Assembly: GCA_002722105.1 (NCBI GenBank)
Contig: PBKF01000031.1
Location: 18,594 to 44,881, forward strand
Reading direction: 5' to 3'
Length of the DNA: 26,288 bases
Source: Fidelibacterota bacterium
GTDB taxonomy: Bacteria; Marinisomatota; Marinisomatia; Marinisomatales; UBA1611
Part shown: positions 15,811 through 24,314 of the stretch, one piece after another
Layout of the letters: each line of letters begins with the position of its first letter
Position numbering within the stretch: the stretch's first letter is position 1
Program-made: the position numbers and the translations under genes
Notes under the pieces: model-generated
Told to the model about the DNA's origin: nothing
Database searches by the model: none
The model's input: the letters and a program-made list of their open reading frames with translations, nothing else

Positions 15811-16656
15811 ATGAATCTACTAGTTGATTTAATATTAAAACTTGGGAAAGTAGATCGGAGATGGATTTTTGTAATAATAGCCTTAGTAGTGTTACTCCCC
15901 TTGTTCTTTCCTCTTGGACTACCAATCCGGGCAACTGCAACTACGCAACAAGCGTATGATGCTATGGATAAACTTCCTATAGGTTCTAAGGTTTTACTTT
16001 CTTGTGAATACGGGCCTAGTACCAAACCTGAAATTCATCCAATGACATTAGCAGTTTTGCGCCATTTGTTTAGAAACGGCCACAAAGTATATGTTACCTG
16101 CTTATGGCCTGATGGACAATTTCTGGCAGAAGAAGCTTTGGATGAAGTAGGAGGAAAAGAATTCGGGTTAACTTATGGTGAAGATTACGTTTTATTGGGT
16201 TTCCGACCTGGGAATGAAGCAGTTGTGAAAGGCATTGTTAGTGACTTAAGAAAATTATATACTATCGATGCTAGAGGAACCAAGGTAACTGAAATCCCAA
16301 TGATGGAAGGTATCAACCGATTCGAAGACTTTGATTTTCTTTTTTCAGCTTCTGCTGGATATCCCGGAACCATTGAGTGGGTGCAATATGCTGTTGATCC
16401 TACGGATGTACCAATGAGTTCTGGAACAACATCAATTCAGGTCAATGAAGTGATGCCTTATGTTTCTGCAGGTCAGGTACAAGGTATTTTAGCTGGGATG
16501 CCAGGTGCAGCTGAATATGAAGCGTTAATTGGCGTTCCTGGAATTGGTACCAGTGGCATGGATGCACAATCTATTGCACATCTGGTCATTGTTATTTTTA
16601 TCGTTCTTGGAAATATTGGTTATTTCATAGAACGGAAACGATCAAGGAAATATTAA
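15811..16656 (+). CDS. bitopic membrane protein with alpha/beta domain, unknown function
   Basis: This encodes 281 residues. GGAGAG (15800-15805), overlapping the previous stop, lies 5 nt before the ATG, a strong start. One helix at about 18-40 (W-I-F-V-I-I-A-L-V-V-L-L) and one at 256-275 (I-A-H-L-V-I-V-I-F-I-V-L) flank a soluble domain of about 210 residues. That domain alternates strands and helices: 'GSKVLLSCEYGPSTKPEI', 'GHKVYVTCLWPDGQ', 'VLLGFRPGNEAVV', 'FDFLFSASAGYPGTIEW', and 'QGILAGMPGAAEYEAL', resembling a Rossmann-like fold. A Gly-rich 'GVPGIGTSGMDAQS' enters the last helix, similar in placement to the DUF6754-like protein. No family is recognised. Confidence 0.65.
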   Translation: MNLLVDLILKLGKVDRRWIFVIIALVVLLPLFFPLGLPIRATATTQQAYDAMDKLPIGSKVLLSCEYGPSTKPEIHPMTLAVLRHLFRNGHKVYVTCLWPDGQFLAEEALDEVGGKEFGLTYGEDYVLLGFRPGNEAVVKGIVSDLRKLYTIDARGTKVTEIPMMEGINRFEDFDFLFSASAGYPGTIEWVQYAVDPTDVPMSSGTTSIQVNEVMPYVSAGQVQGILAGMPGAAEYEALIGVPGIGTSGMDAQSIAHLVIVIFIVLGNIGYFIERKRSRKY

Positions 16657-16664
16657 GGTGTTGA

Positions 16665-17498
16665 ATGATGATGGGTGAAATATTTGGCGCGTGGATCGCA
16701 GTATTTCTGACTTTAGCGATCTTCTCATTCCTGTATAAGGATAATCCATTTTATAAAACTGCAGAACATATTTTTGTGGGTATTTCTGCGGGCTATTGGA
16801 TGTCGATGTTTTTCTGGACACAAATTCAACCGAATCTTTTCGGTAGACTCTGGCCCGCTACACACTATTCTGATGGGTTCTGGTACGGGATATATGATAT
16901 TCTAGGATTGATTGCTTCTTCCATCTTTCCAGAAGGAGGTATTGATAAAGGGCATGATTTACATTTTAGCTATTTAATTCCCTTTGCTCTTGGAATTATG
17001 ATGCTATTAAGCTTAATCCAAAGATTTAGCTGGTTTGCAAGATGGGGCATAGCATACACCGTTGGGATGGCAGCAGGATTACGTGCATATGGATATTTAA
17101 ATTCAAATGTTTTGGGTCAGGTAAAAGGAACTATTATACCACTAGCTAATTCTGAACTCCCATTATTCAGTCTGCTAGAAGCATCTCATTTTAATAACCT
17201 GATTATATTGGTAGGTGTGGTTACTGGTCTATTATATTTCTTTTTCTCAAAAGAACATACGGGAAATTTTGGAAAAGTAACTCGTGTCGGTATTTATTTC
17301 TTAATGATTTCTTTTGGTGCATCTTTTGGATTTGCTGTGATGGGACGGATTTCACTTTTGATTGGTCGTTTTGTGGAATTAATTACATACTCTAGTTCGC
17401 AGTACCACCACGCGACACTATGGGTTTTAGCTCTTATGGTAATTTTACTAGGATATTCAGCTTTTACAGAAAAAGGGAAACCGGAAGCAGAAGTATAA
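16665..17498 (+). CDS. polytopic membrane protein of unknown function (about 7-8 TM)
   Basis: This encodes up to 277 residues. Three ATGs stand in a row (16665, 16668, 16671) after AAGGTG, so the exact first Met is uncertain by one or two residues. Hydrophobic helices run through 'FGAWIAVFLTLAIFSFLY', 'TAEHIFVGISAGYWMSMFFW', 'LIPFALGIMMLLSLI', 'WGIAYTVGMAAGL', 'NNLIILVGVVTGLLYFFF', 'GIYFLMISFGASFGFAVMG' and 'ATLWVLALMVILLGYSAF'. The helix with E34-H35 and the loop with H-D-L-H-F-S are polar sites worth noting. It is the last gene before the strong terminator at 17540, so it ends the operon. No known family is recognised. Confidence 0.65.
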   Translation: MMMGEIFGAWIAVFLTLAIFSFLYKDNPFYKTAEHIFVGISAGYWMSMFFWTQIQPNLFGRLWPATHYSDGFWYGIYDILGLIASSIFPEGGIDKGHDLHFSYLIPFALGIMMLLSLIQRFSWFARWGIAYTVGMAAGLRAYGYLNSNVLGQVKGTIIPLANSELPLFSLLEASHFNNLIILVGVVTGLLYFFFSKEHTGNFGKVTRVGIYFLMISFGASFGFAVMGRISLLIGRFVELITYSSSQYHHATLWVLALMVILLGYSAFTEKGKPEAEV

Positions 17499-17539
17499 AA
17501 GTAGATTATTTTGGTGAAAAAAAAATTAAAATTATTAGT

Positions 17540-17569
17540 AAAAGGCTTGGAATTTTTCAAGCCTTTTTT
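17540..17569 (+). terminator. intrinsic terminator of the long operon
   Basis: AAAAGGCTTG (17540-17549), an 8-nt loop, and CAAGCCTTTT (17558-17567) form a perfect 10-bp stem continuing into a T run to 17569. It starts 42 bp after the last membrane-protein stop. The arms are A-rich on the left and T-rich on the right, so it could work on both strands. Confidence 0.9.
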
Positions 17570-17626
17570 AATTATACTCAGAATCAAACATTATTATAAA
17601 TCCAATTATAAAAAGAGTTAATCATT

Positions 17627-19774
17627 ATGAATAAAATTCTTATTTCATTATTATTTTTACTAAATATAATTTTTGGGATTAATCCTCCGAAAAATGGAAA
17701 ATTTCCTGATGGATTCTGGGAAAAAATGGAACAACAGAATATTGGCAAAGAGTACGGTGATCCGGGATGGGTAAAAAAAATATCTAATTATATAAATAAC
17801 TCAAACCGAGACACACAGTTAGAATTTCTGGTACCAGTTCTACTAGGAAAATATGCAGATGTATCGGCAACTTACTTTAATGCATCTGATTATGATCAGT
17901 TATTATTTGGAGAGAATCCAACTGGATCTATGAAGGATTATTATCTTGAAATATCCTACGGAAATTTTCTAGTTGATGGCACAAGCGGCGGATGGTATCA
18001 GTCTACTCTTACCATGTCTCAGGCGGTAGAAAACACAAAACAATACGTTGCAGAAATAGCTGCATTAGCAGATCCAGATTTTGATTATGCGCAATATGAT
18101 AATGATGGCCCCGATAATATTCCAAATTCAGGAGATGACGATGGGTATGTTGACGGCATTCTGATAGTTTATTCAGGATGCGGCGCTGAGTGGGGGCCAG
18201 GGAATAATAATCTTTGGCCTCATATGAGTTCATTAGGTGCTTATGAATATCAAACCAATGATATTGGAGCCAATGGATCGAATATCATTGTAAGTAGCTA
18301 TGCTGTTAACCCTGAACTTGCAGGTGGCGGTGATTGTTATACTGATATTATCAGGCCAATGGGAGTTTATGCTCATGAATTTGGTCATATTTTAGGTTTA
18401 CCAGACCTGTATGACCGTGATTCAAATAATGGAAATTCTGAAGGAGTAGGTGAATGGTGTTTAATGGCCAGTGGTGGCTGGATGGGTTGGGCAGGTGATA
18501 GACCAGCACATATGTCAGCTTGGTGTAAAATACAGTTAGGATGGATTAATCCAACAGTGGTTACAAGTCATGAGAGTAATATGGAAATTCCACAGGTGGA
18601 AACAAGCCCTTTCACTCTGAAAATCTGGGAAGATGATTATCATTTTTCACGATACTTTTTATTAGAAAATCGACAGTCTGTTGGATTTGATGATAATTTA
18701 CATGGTCCTGGTATTATAATGTATCATGTAAATGAAAATAGACGATACGGTCCAGATTATTTTAGCGGCGGATCCTGCAATGATGATGAGACTGATAAAC
18801 TGGTCGATATTGAAGAAGCAGATGGTAATGATGATCTAGATCAAGATATAAATCGAGGTGATGATGGGGACCCTTTCCCAGGTTCATCAGCAAATGCTAC
18901 TTTTGACAATTCTTCTTACCCTTCTTCTTTAAGAAACGATGGTTCAGTAACTGGGATTTCTGTAACAAACATCAGTGAACCAGATTCGGTTATGACTGCT
19001 GATATTATTATGAGACCGCAATACGGTTATGGCATTGCATATGATGAATTAGGTGTATCTTCATTTGGATTTGGAAATTCACAAATGTCAGATAAATGGG
19101 GTGGTGTACTATTTACTGCTGAAGAAGGTGGATTTCTCACTGAAGTGGATTTTGGTGTAAGATATACTGATTCTTATTGGACGGTTTCTGTGTATGAATC
19201 ATTTGACGGTACTTCACCAGACGTATTAATAGACAGTATTACAGGTTATTCTGGAATAGATGACTGGGTCACTGTATTATTTGATTCAATACCAATTGCC
19301 CAAGGAGAAGATTTTTTCGTTGCTGTAAAATACCACAATAAACTCTATCCAGTTTGTTTTGACAGAGCTGGAATACGGTCAAACAGGTCCTATTATTCCA
19401 CTGATGGTGTGTCCTACTCCGATTATATTTCAGATTATGGTGATGTAAATATTAGAGCAAAAATTTCAACTAACGCTTTTGTCCAAATTGATCCAGTTGC
19501 ATCTATTCCTGAAAGAATCGGTCTATTTCCTAATTACCCGAATCCGTTCAATTCCCAAACAACTTTATCCTTTACAATCTCAAAAGAATCTCATGTGAAG
19601 CTTGAAGTCTATGGAGTCAATGGTAATTATATCAATACTTTAATTAATAAAAAAATTAGTAGTGGTCGACATGAATATTTATGGAATGGTTTTGATTATT
19701 CATCAGGAATTTATTTTGTAAAATTTGCAAACGAAACTTTTATTGAAACACAAAAGATCATGTTACTGAAATAA
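17627..19774 (+). CDS. secreted M6-family metalloprotease with T9SS sorting domain
   Basis: This encodes 715 residues with a signal peptide (K-I-L-I-S-L-L-F-L-L-N-I-I-F-G). Residues about 60-330 are the M6/immune-inhibitor-A-like peptidase. It has 'PVLLGKYADVSATYF', 'SMKDYYLEISYGNF', an Asp-rich calcium-loop-like 'DDDGYVDGILIVYSG', and the zinc motif H250-E-F-G-H254-I-L-G-L-P-D260, where H250, H254 and D260 bind zinc and E251 is catalytic. The following 'WCLMASGGWMG' supplies the Met-turn-like segment. Residues about 460-620 are beta-rich. The T9SS sorting domain spans 630-715 (NYPNPFN at 636-642, ending Q-K-I-M-L-L-K). It should be a surface or released protease acting on extracellular protein. 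AAGAG lies upstream of the ATG. Confidence 0.9.
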   Translation: MNKILISLLFLLNIIFGINPPKNGKFPDGFWEKMEQQNIGKEYGDPGWVKKISNYINNSNRDTQLEFLVPVLLGKYADVSATYFNASDYDQLLFGENPTGSMKDYYLEISYGNFLVDGTSGGWYQSTLTMSQAVENTKQYVAEIAALADPDFDYAQYDNDGPDNIPNSGDDDGYVDGILIVYSGCGAEWGPGNNNLWPHMSSLGAYEYQTNDIGANGSNIIVSSYAVNPELAGGGDCYTDIIRPMGVYAHEFGHILGLPDLYDRDSNNGNSEGVGEWCLMASGGWMGWAGDRPAHMSAWCKIQLGWINPTVVTSHESNMEIPQVETSPFTLKIWEDDYHFSRYFLLENRQSVGFDDNLHGPGIIMYHVNENRRYGPDYFSGGSCNDDETDKLVDIEEADGNDDLDQDINRGDDGDPFPGSSANATFDNSSYPSSLRNDGSVTGISVTNISEPDSVMTADIIMRPQYGYGIAYDELGVSSFGFGNSQMSDKWGGVLFTAEEGGFLTEVDFGVRYTDSYWTVSVYESFDGTSPDVLIDSITGYSGIDDWVTVLFDSIPIAQGEDFFVAVKYHNKLYPVCFDRAGIRSNRSYYSTDGVSYSDYISDYGDVNIRAKISTNAFVQIDPVASIPERIGLFPNYPNPFNSQTTLSFTISKESHVKLEVYGVNGNYINTLINKKISSGRHEYLWNGFDYSSGIYFVKFANETFIETQKIMLLK

Positions 19775-19809
19775 TTTATGTAGTTATGATTGATTCATTG
19801 TCTTAGAAA

Positions 19810-21879
19810 ATGCCTGAACAGATTCGAAAACTTGCCGCCATTGTATTCACCGATATTGTCGGTTTTACCAAATTTTCTGCAGAAAATGAGCCAGCTGCAT
19901 TGGCTTTATTAGAGAAACAGCGTGAAGTCTTAAAACCGATCGTAGAATTACACCATGGTAGCTGGCTAAAAGAAATGGGGGACGGACTTCTTTTAATCTT
20001 TAATACAAATCTCGAAGCAGTAAACTGCGCCATAGCCATTCAAAATGCAGTTAAAAATATAGATGATTTAAATCTTAGAATAGGTATCCATAATGGTGAA
20101 GTGGTTTTCCAAGGAAATGATGTAGTAGGAGACGATGTAAATATAGCCAGCCGTATTGAACCGTTTTCTGCATCCGGAGGGATAGCCATATCAGATAGGG
20201 TGAATGCTTCACTGGAAAGGGACCCTGGATTTTCCACCTTATATCTGGGTAAACCAGAACTAAAGGGAGTTGGTCAGGAAGTAAAAGTTTACTGCATTAT
20301 ATCCCATGGTCTTCCAGGTACAGATCTTTCACAAGTAGCAGCTAAGTTAGAGCCAGAAGGTTTTCAATGGAATGTTAAAAATTCTATTGGCGTGGTTGCT
20401 TCTGTTATTGGTCTTTTATTTGTAATCAATTTCCTATTCTTACGAATTGGATATGCAGATGAAGAAGAAGTACCATCCATTGCCATTTTACCTTTTGAGA
20501 ATAAGGGCGCAAAAGAAGATGACTTTTATGCTTATGGAATTAGTTCTGATTTGATCACAGATGTGACTGGTGCTGGACTTATCCGTGTTGCTAGTTTAAG
20601 TGATGTCGAAAAATTAGACTATAGGAATATTGAAAATATAGAAATATCTAAAAACCTATTAGTAAGATATGTTGCCAAGGGTACATTATGGAAAATGGAT
20701 TCTATATTTCAACTAACAATGGAGATATTTGACACTAAATCACTAGAGATTATCTTTAATAAACGCTGGCAAAAGGACTGGAAAGATTTAGCGGTAATTA
20801 AAGAAGATTTATCCCGCAATATTTTATCAAAAATTAATGTGGTGATCCTTGGATCTGGTGAAAGTAAACATTACATAAATCCACAAGCATATGAATATTA
20901 TCTGAAAGGAAAATTTCAATTCAGTAATGCTCAAAGTTTTGAAGATGCGGTAGTTGCAAGAGAGCTAATTCAAAAAGCTATCGATATTGATCAGAATTTT
21001 AGTAGAGCAAATTTTATGCTAGGGTATACATATTTGTTTTATGGTGAGTACGAAAAAGCAATGGATATTTTTGAACCATTATCAGAAAAATCAAAAAAAA
21101 TAAATGATAAAAAAATATACGCATCTTGTTTGAATGCTATGGGTATCATTAACTCATATCAATTTCATTCAGATACAGCTTTGATATTTTATGAAAGTTC
21201 ATTGAAGATTAAAAAAGAGATTGGTGACAAGAAAGGGGAAGCTCAGCTATACAATAATATAGGTGCTGTTTATGCCAATAAGTTTGACTATCAAAAAAGT
21301 TTAGATTATATGTTAAAGAATTTAAATATTTATAAAGAATTAGATCATAAATACGGACAAGCTGCAGTTTTGAACAATATTGGTTCAGTATATAATGATT
21401 TAGGTGATTATAAAAGCGGTCTGGAAAGTTGTTTGCGATCTATAGAATTGAAAATAGAATTAGAAAGCCCACCATATGATTTTTTATGGAGTTATTTTAC
21501 AACTTCATTGCTATATGCAGATTTAGAAGATTTTCAAAATGCATATAACATGATGGAAAAATCATTAAAATTACAGAATGATCTCAAATATGAATTTTTA
21601 AAAGATGATTCTATTATTGCATTTGAATATTTTAAAAAGATGTTGGGTCATGAATTCAATATAGAATTGGTTTCAGATTTAATTAAAGAAAAGGAACACA
21701 TAAAGAATACACACAGTTATTTATTATATAAGTTATATGATGATAAAAAGTATTTAGAAATCGCCTATAATACCATTATTGATAAAAGTGCATTATTAGA
21801 AGATGAATTAAAAGTAAAGTATTTAAATTATCCTGAGCAAAAGAAAGTAATTGAAGAATGGCAAAAGGTTCAGTCATAA
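19810..21879 (+). CDS. class III adenylate/guanylate cyclase with TM, TolB-like and TPR domains (paralogue 1)
   Basis: This encodes 689 residues. The cyclase domain (8-165) has the metal Asp residues D15 and D58, adenine-site K54 (K-E-M-G-D) and D104, and transition-state N111 and R115 ('GDDVNIASRIE'), so it should be active and probably makes cAMP. A single helix (193-214) follows; the C-terminal part should lie outside the cytosol. Residues 221-350 match the TolB/FlgO-like domain often joined to cyclases ('SIAILPFENKGA', 'YAYGISSDLI'). Residues about 370-620 are TPRs ('AQLYNNIGAVYANKFDYQKS', 'AAVLNNIGSVYNDLGDYKSG'). It lies 35 bp after the M6 protease and 3 bp before the next paralogue. Confidence 0.88.
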   Translation: MPEQIRKLAAIVFTDIVGFTKFSAENEPAALALLEKQREVLKPIVELHHGSWLKEMGDGLLLIFNTNLEAVNCAIAIQNAVKNIDDLNLRIGIHNGEVVFQGNDVVGDDVNIASRIEPFSASGGIAISDRVNASLERDPGFSTLYLGKPELKGVGQEVKVYCIISHGLPGTDLSQVAAKLEPEGFQWNVKNSIGVVASVIGLLFVINFLFLRIGYADEEEVPSIAILPFENKGAKEDDFYAYGISSDLITDVTGAGLIRVASLSDVEKLDYRNIENIEISKNLLVRYVAKGTLWKMDSIFQLTMEIFDTKSLEIIFNKRWQKDWKDLAVIKEDLSRNILSKINVVILGSGESKHYINPQAYEYYLKGKFQFSNAQSFEDAVVARELIQKAIDIDQNFSRANFMLGYTYLFYGEYEKAMDIFEPLSEKSKKINDKKIYASCLNAMGIINSYQFHSDTALIFYESSLKIKKEIGDKKGEAQLYNNIGAVYANKFDYQKSLDYMLKNLNIYKELDHKYGQAAVLNNIGSVYNDLGDYKSGLESCLRSIELKIELESPPYDFLWSYFTTSLLYADLEDFQNAYNMMEKSLKLQNDLKYEFLKDDSIIAFEYFKKMLGHEFNIELVSDLIKEKEHIKNTHSYLLYKLYDDKKYLEIAYNTIIDKSALLEDELKVKYLNYPEQKKVIEEWQKVQS

Positions 21880-21890
21880 ATTATGCCTGA
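21861..21890 (+). repeat. gene-junction repeat, copy 1
   Basis: The end of cyclase 1 and the start of cyclase 2 (…QKVQS, stop, 3 bp, M-P-E) match positions 24285-24314 at 27 of 30 bases. This is the footprint of a tandem duplication unit. Confidence 0.7.
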
Positions 21891-24303
21891 GCCCACCCGC
21901 AAACTAGCAGCCATAGTCTTTACCGATATAGTCGGTTTTACCAAACTCACAGCCGAAGATCAGTCACAAGCATCTTCTTTATTAAAAACACAACGTGATC
22001 TGTTTCAGCCTCTTGTGGCGCAATTTAATGGATCTTGGATTAAAGAGATGGGTGATGGTCTCATCTTAACATTTGACACAGTAACTGATGCAGTTAATTG
22101 TTGTATCCAACTACAAGCAACATCTAAAGAGAACGATAATCTTAATCTTAGAATAGGTATACACCAGGGTGAAATTTTAATAGAAGAGAATGACATCATA
22201 GGTGATGATGTCAATATAGCAGCTCGAATTGAACCATTTTCTGCTCCCGGTGGAATTGCCATTTCCAATAAGGTGAATGATGCCTTAGTTCGTGAAACAG
22301 AATTCACTACAAAATACCTTGGTAAACCTCAACTGAAAGGTGTAGGACAGGAAGTAAAAGTATACTGTATTACGTCCCATGATCTTCCTGAAACAGATCT
22401 ATCCCAAGTCACAGCCAAACTGGAACCTGAAGGATTTCAGTGGAATGTAAAAAATACTATTGGTATTGCTGCTTCTGTTATTGGTCTTTTATTTTTAGTC
22501 AATTTCCTATTCTTACGTGTTGGTTACGCAGATAAGGATGAAACACCATCCATTGCTATTTTACCTTTTGAGAATAAAGGTGCAGAAGCGGACGAATTTT
22601 ATGCTTACGGGATTAGTTCGGATTTAATCGCAGATGTGACCAGTGCAGGACTGATCAGAGTGGCTGGGTTGAAAGATATAGAAAAGCTTGATTATGCCAA
22701 TATGGGCTACGACGAATTGTCTAATAAATTATACGTTCGATACGTTGCTCAGGGTACGCTTTGGAAAATGGATTCTGTTTTTCAATTGTCTATGGAGATC
22801 TTTGACACAAAAGAATCAAAAGTAGTGTATACCAAGCGATGGCAAACCGACTGGAAGGATTTGGCAACTATCAAAGATGGTCTTTCGGATAATATTTTAG
22901 AAACGTTAGAGATCAAGATCCTGCAAGACCCTGAAAAGCAGATTGCGGATTCAAATCCTAAAGCTTATGCCTATTATCTTGAAGCCAAACATAGATACGA
23001 TAAGCGGGAAGATACAGATGATATTGAAATAGCAAGAGGATTACTAAACAAAGCAATAGAGTTTGATAATAGTCTTTTAAAAGCTGAAATTTTGCTTGGT
23101 GCGACTTACTATAATGTGGGAGACTATGATAAGGCAATGGGAATCTATAACAGGGCTTTGGATCAGGCTGAAGATCTTGAAGATAATAATGCAATAGGGG
23201 ACGCATTAGTTGGTATTGGACTTATTCACCACTATAGAGGTGAACATGATCAAGCTTTTGATTATTACAAACGTGTTTTAATAATCGTAGAAGAACTAGG
23301 GGATATTGCAAGAATAGGGAGAACATTAATTAATATTGGAAATTTGTATCAAGAAAGAGGTGATGATGATGAAGCGTTAGATTTTTACCAACGAGCCTTG
23401 ATAATAGATGAAGAACTGGGAAATAAGAACGATGTAACTTTAAATAATATTGCCATTATCTACGCTAAAAGAGGTGATATTGATCAAGCTTTAGACTATT
23501 TCAACCGTTCCCTTGCAATATCTGAAGAGCTTAACGATAACAAAGGTATAGCAACTTCATATACAAATATTGGACTTGTTCACAATGTAAAGGGAGAATA
23601 TGATCAAGCAATAGACTATTTGAATCGTGGTATTACAATAGGCGAAGAACTTGGGGATAAGTATTTCATAGGAAATAACCTAAATAACATTGGACATATT
23701 CACATTGCAAAAGGAGAATATGGTCAAGCAATAGAATATCAAAAACGAGCCCTGCAGATAAATGAAGAACTTGGAAATAAGGAAGGTATGGCTAATTCAT
23801 TAGGAGGGATTGCTAATAATTACTCCAAAAAAGGTGAATATGATCAAGCGCTAGACTATTTGAATCGTGGTCTGACAATATGTAAAGAACAGGGGTACAA
23901 GCGAAAAATAGTTTTATTCCTGAATATGATTGGTGATGTCTATTTACTAAAAAGTGAATATGATCAAGCGGCAGACTATTACACCAGCTCGCTCGATATC
24001 AAAGAAGAGCTGGGAGATGAGTACAAGTTAGATATAATAGCTAATTTTTACCGGGTTAATAAACGCCTGGGTAAAGAATATGATCTACAGAAGATCCATA
24101 AGCTTATCGCAGAAGCGGATAAAATTGATTATGGTTTAAACTTTAGCTTGTATGAACTATTAGAAGATAAGTCCTATTTAGAAACTGCATATACACAATT
24201 AATGAAACAAGTTGATGGAATGGAAGATTCATACAAACAGGTATTTCTAGATTATCCAATTCCAAGGCAGATTGTGGAAGCTTTGCAAAAGGTCCAGTCT
24301 TAA
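21883..24303 (+). CDS. class III adenylate/guanylate cyclase with TM, TolB-like and long TPR array (paralogue 2)
   Basis: This encodes 806 residues. The cyclase residues are the same as in paralogue 1: D15, K54, D58, D104, N111 and R115 ('GDDVNIAARIE'). The membrane helix is about 193-214, the TolB/FlgO-like domain about 221-350, and the TPRs run from about 365 to 720. Eight TPR units of the 40-residue type follow a common pattern: 'RGEHDQAFDYYKRVL', 'RGDIDQALDYFNRSLAI', 'KGEYDQAIDYLNRGITI', 'KGEYDQALDYLNRGLTI'. The near-identical units suggest recent internal duplication. The C-terminus ('QKVQS') matches paralogue 1. The gene is 3 bp from its neighbours on both sides. Its likely role is a cAMP (or cGMP) signal set by a ligand or partner bound outside the cytosol. 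Confidence 0.88.
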   Translation: MPEPTRKLAAIVFTDIVGFTKLTAEDQSQASSLLKTQRDLFQPLVAQFNGSWIKEMGDGLILTFDTVTDAVNCCIQLQATSKENDNLNLRIGIHQGEILIEENDIIGDDVNIAARIEPFSAPGGIAISNKVNDALVRETEFTTKYLGKPQLKGVGQEVKVYCITSHDLPETDLSQVTAKLEPEGFQWNVKNTIGIAASVIGLLFLVNFLFLRVGYADKDETPSIAILPFENKGAEADEFYAYGISSDLIADVTSAGLIRVAGLKDIEKLDYANMGYDELSNKLYVRYVAQGTLWKMDSVFQLSMEIFDTKESKVVYTKRWQTDWKDLATIKDGLSDNILETLEIKILQDPEKQIADSNPKAYAYYLEAKHRYDKREDTDDIEIARGLLNKAIEFDNSLLKAEILLGATYYNVGDYDKAMGIYNRALDQAEDLEDNNAIGDALVGIGLIHHYRGEHDQAFDYYKRVLIIVEELGDIARIGRTLINIGNLYQERGDDDEALDFYQRALIIDEELGNKNDVTLNNIAIIYAKRGDIDQALDYFNRSLAISEELNDNKGIATSYTNIGLVHNVKGEYDQAIDYLNRGITIGEELGDKYFIGNNLNNIGHIHIAKGEYGQAIEYQKRALQINEELGNKEGMANSLGGIANNYSKKGEYDQALDYLNRGLTICKEQGYKRKIVLFLNMIGDVYLLKSEYDQAADYYTSSLDIKEELGDEYKLDIIANFYRVNKRLGKEYDLQKIHKLIAEADKIDYGLNFSLYELLEDKSYLETAYTQLMKQVDGMEDSYKQVFLDYPIPRQIVEALQKVQS
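23116..24030 (+). repeat. 120-bp coding repeats (TPR array)
   Basis: Units start at 23116, 23236, 23356, 23470, 23590, 23710, 23830 and 23950. All spacings are 120 bp except the third unit, which is 114 bp (two codons short). A 'GAATATGATCAAGC' core recurs in the last copies. This is TPR-encoding DNA, not a CRISPR array. Confidence 0.85.
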
Positions 24304-24314
24304 AGTATGCCTGA
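24285..24314 (+). repeat. gene-junction repeat, copy 2
   Basis: This is the end of cyclase 2 with the start of cyclase 3. It matches 21861-21890 at 27 of 30 bases, including the stop codon, 3-bp spacer and the next ATG. Confidence 0.7.

Noticed and set aside
15726..16025. Minus-strand open frames within the membrane-protein genes and elsewhere
   Set aside because: They lie fully opposite well-supported genes, have no recognisable domain, and show poor composition for proteins.
23116..24030. CRISPR-like regular repeats
   Set aside because: The 120-bp units lie in an open frame and encode TPR motifs; there are no unique spacers.
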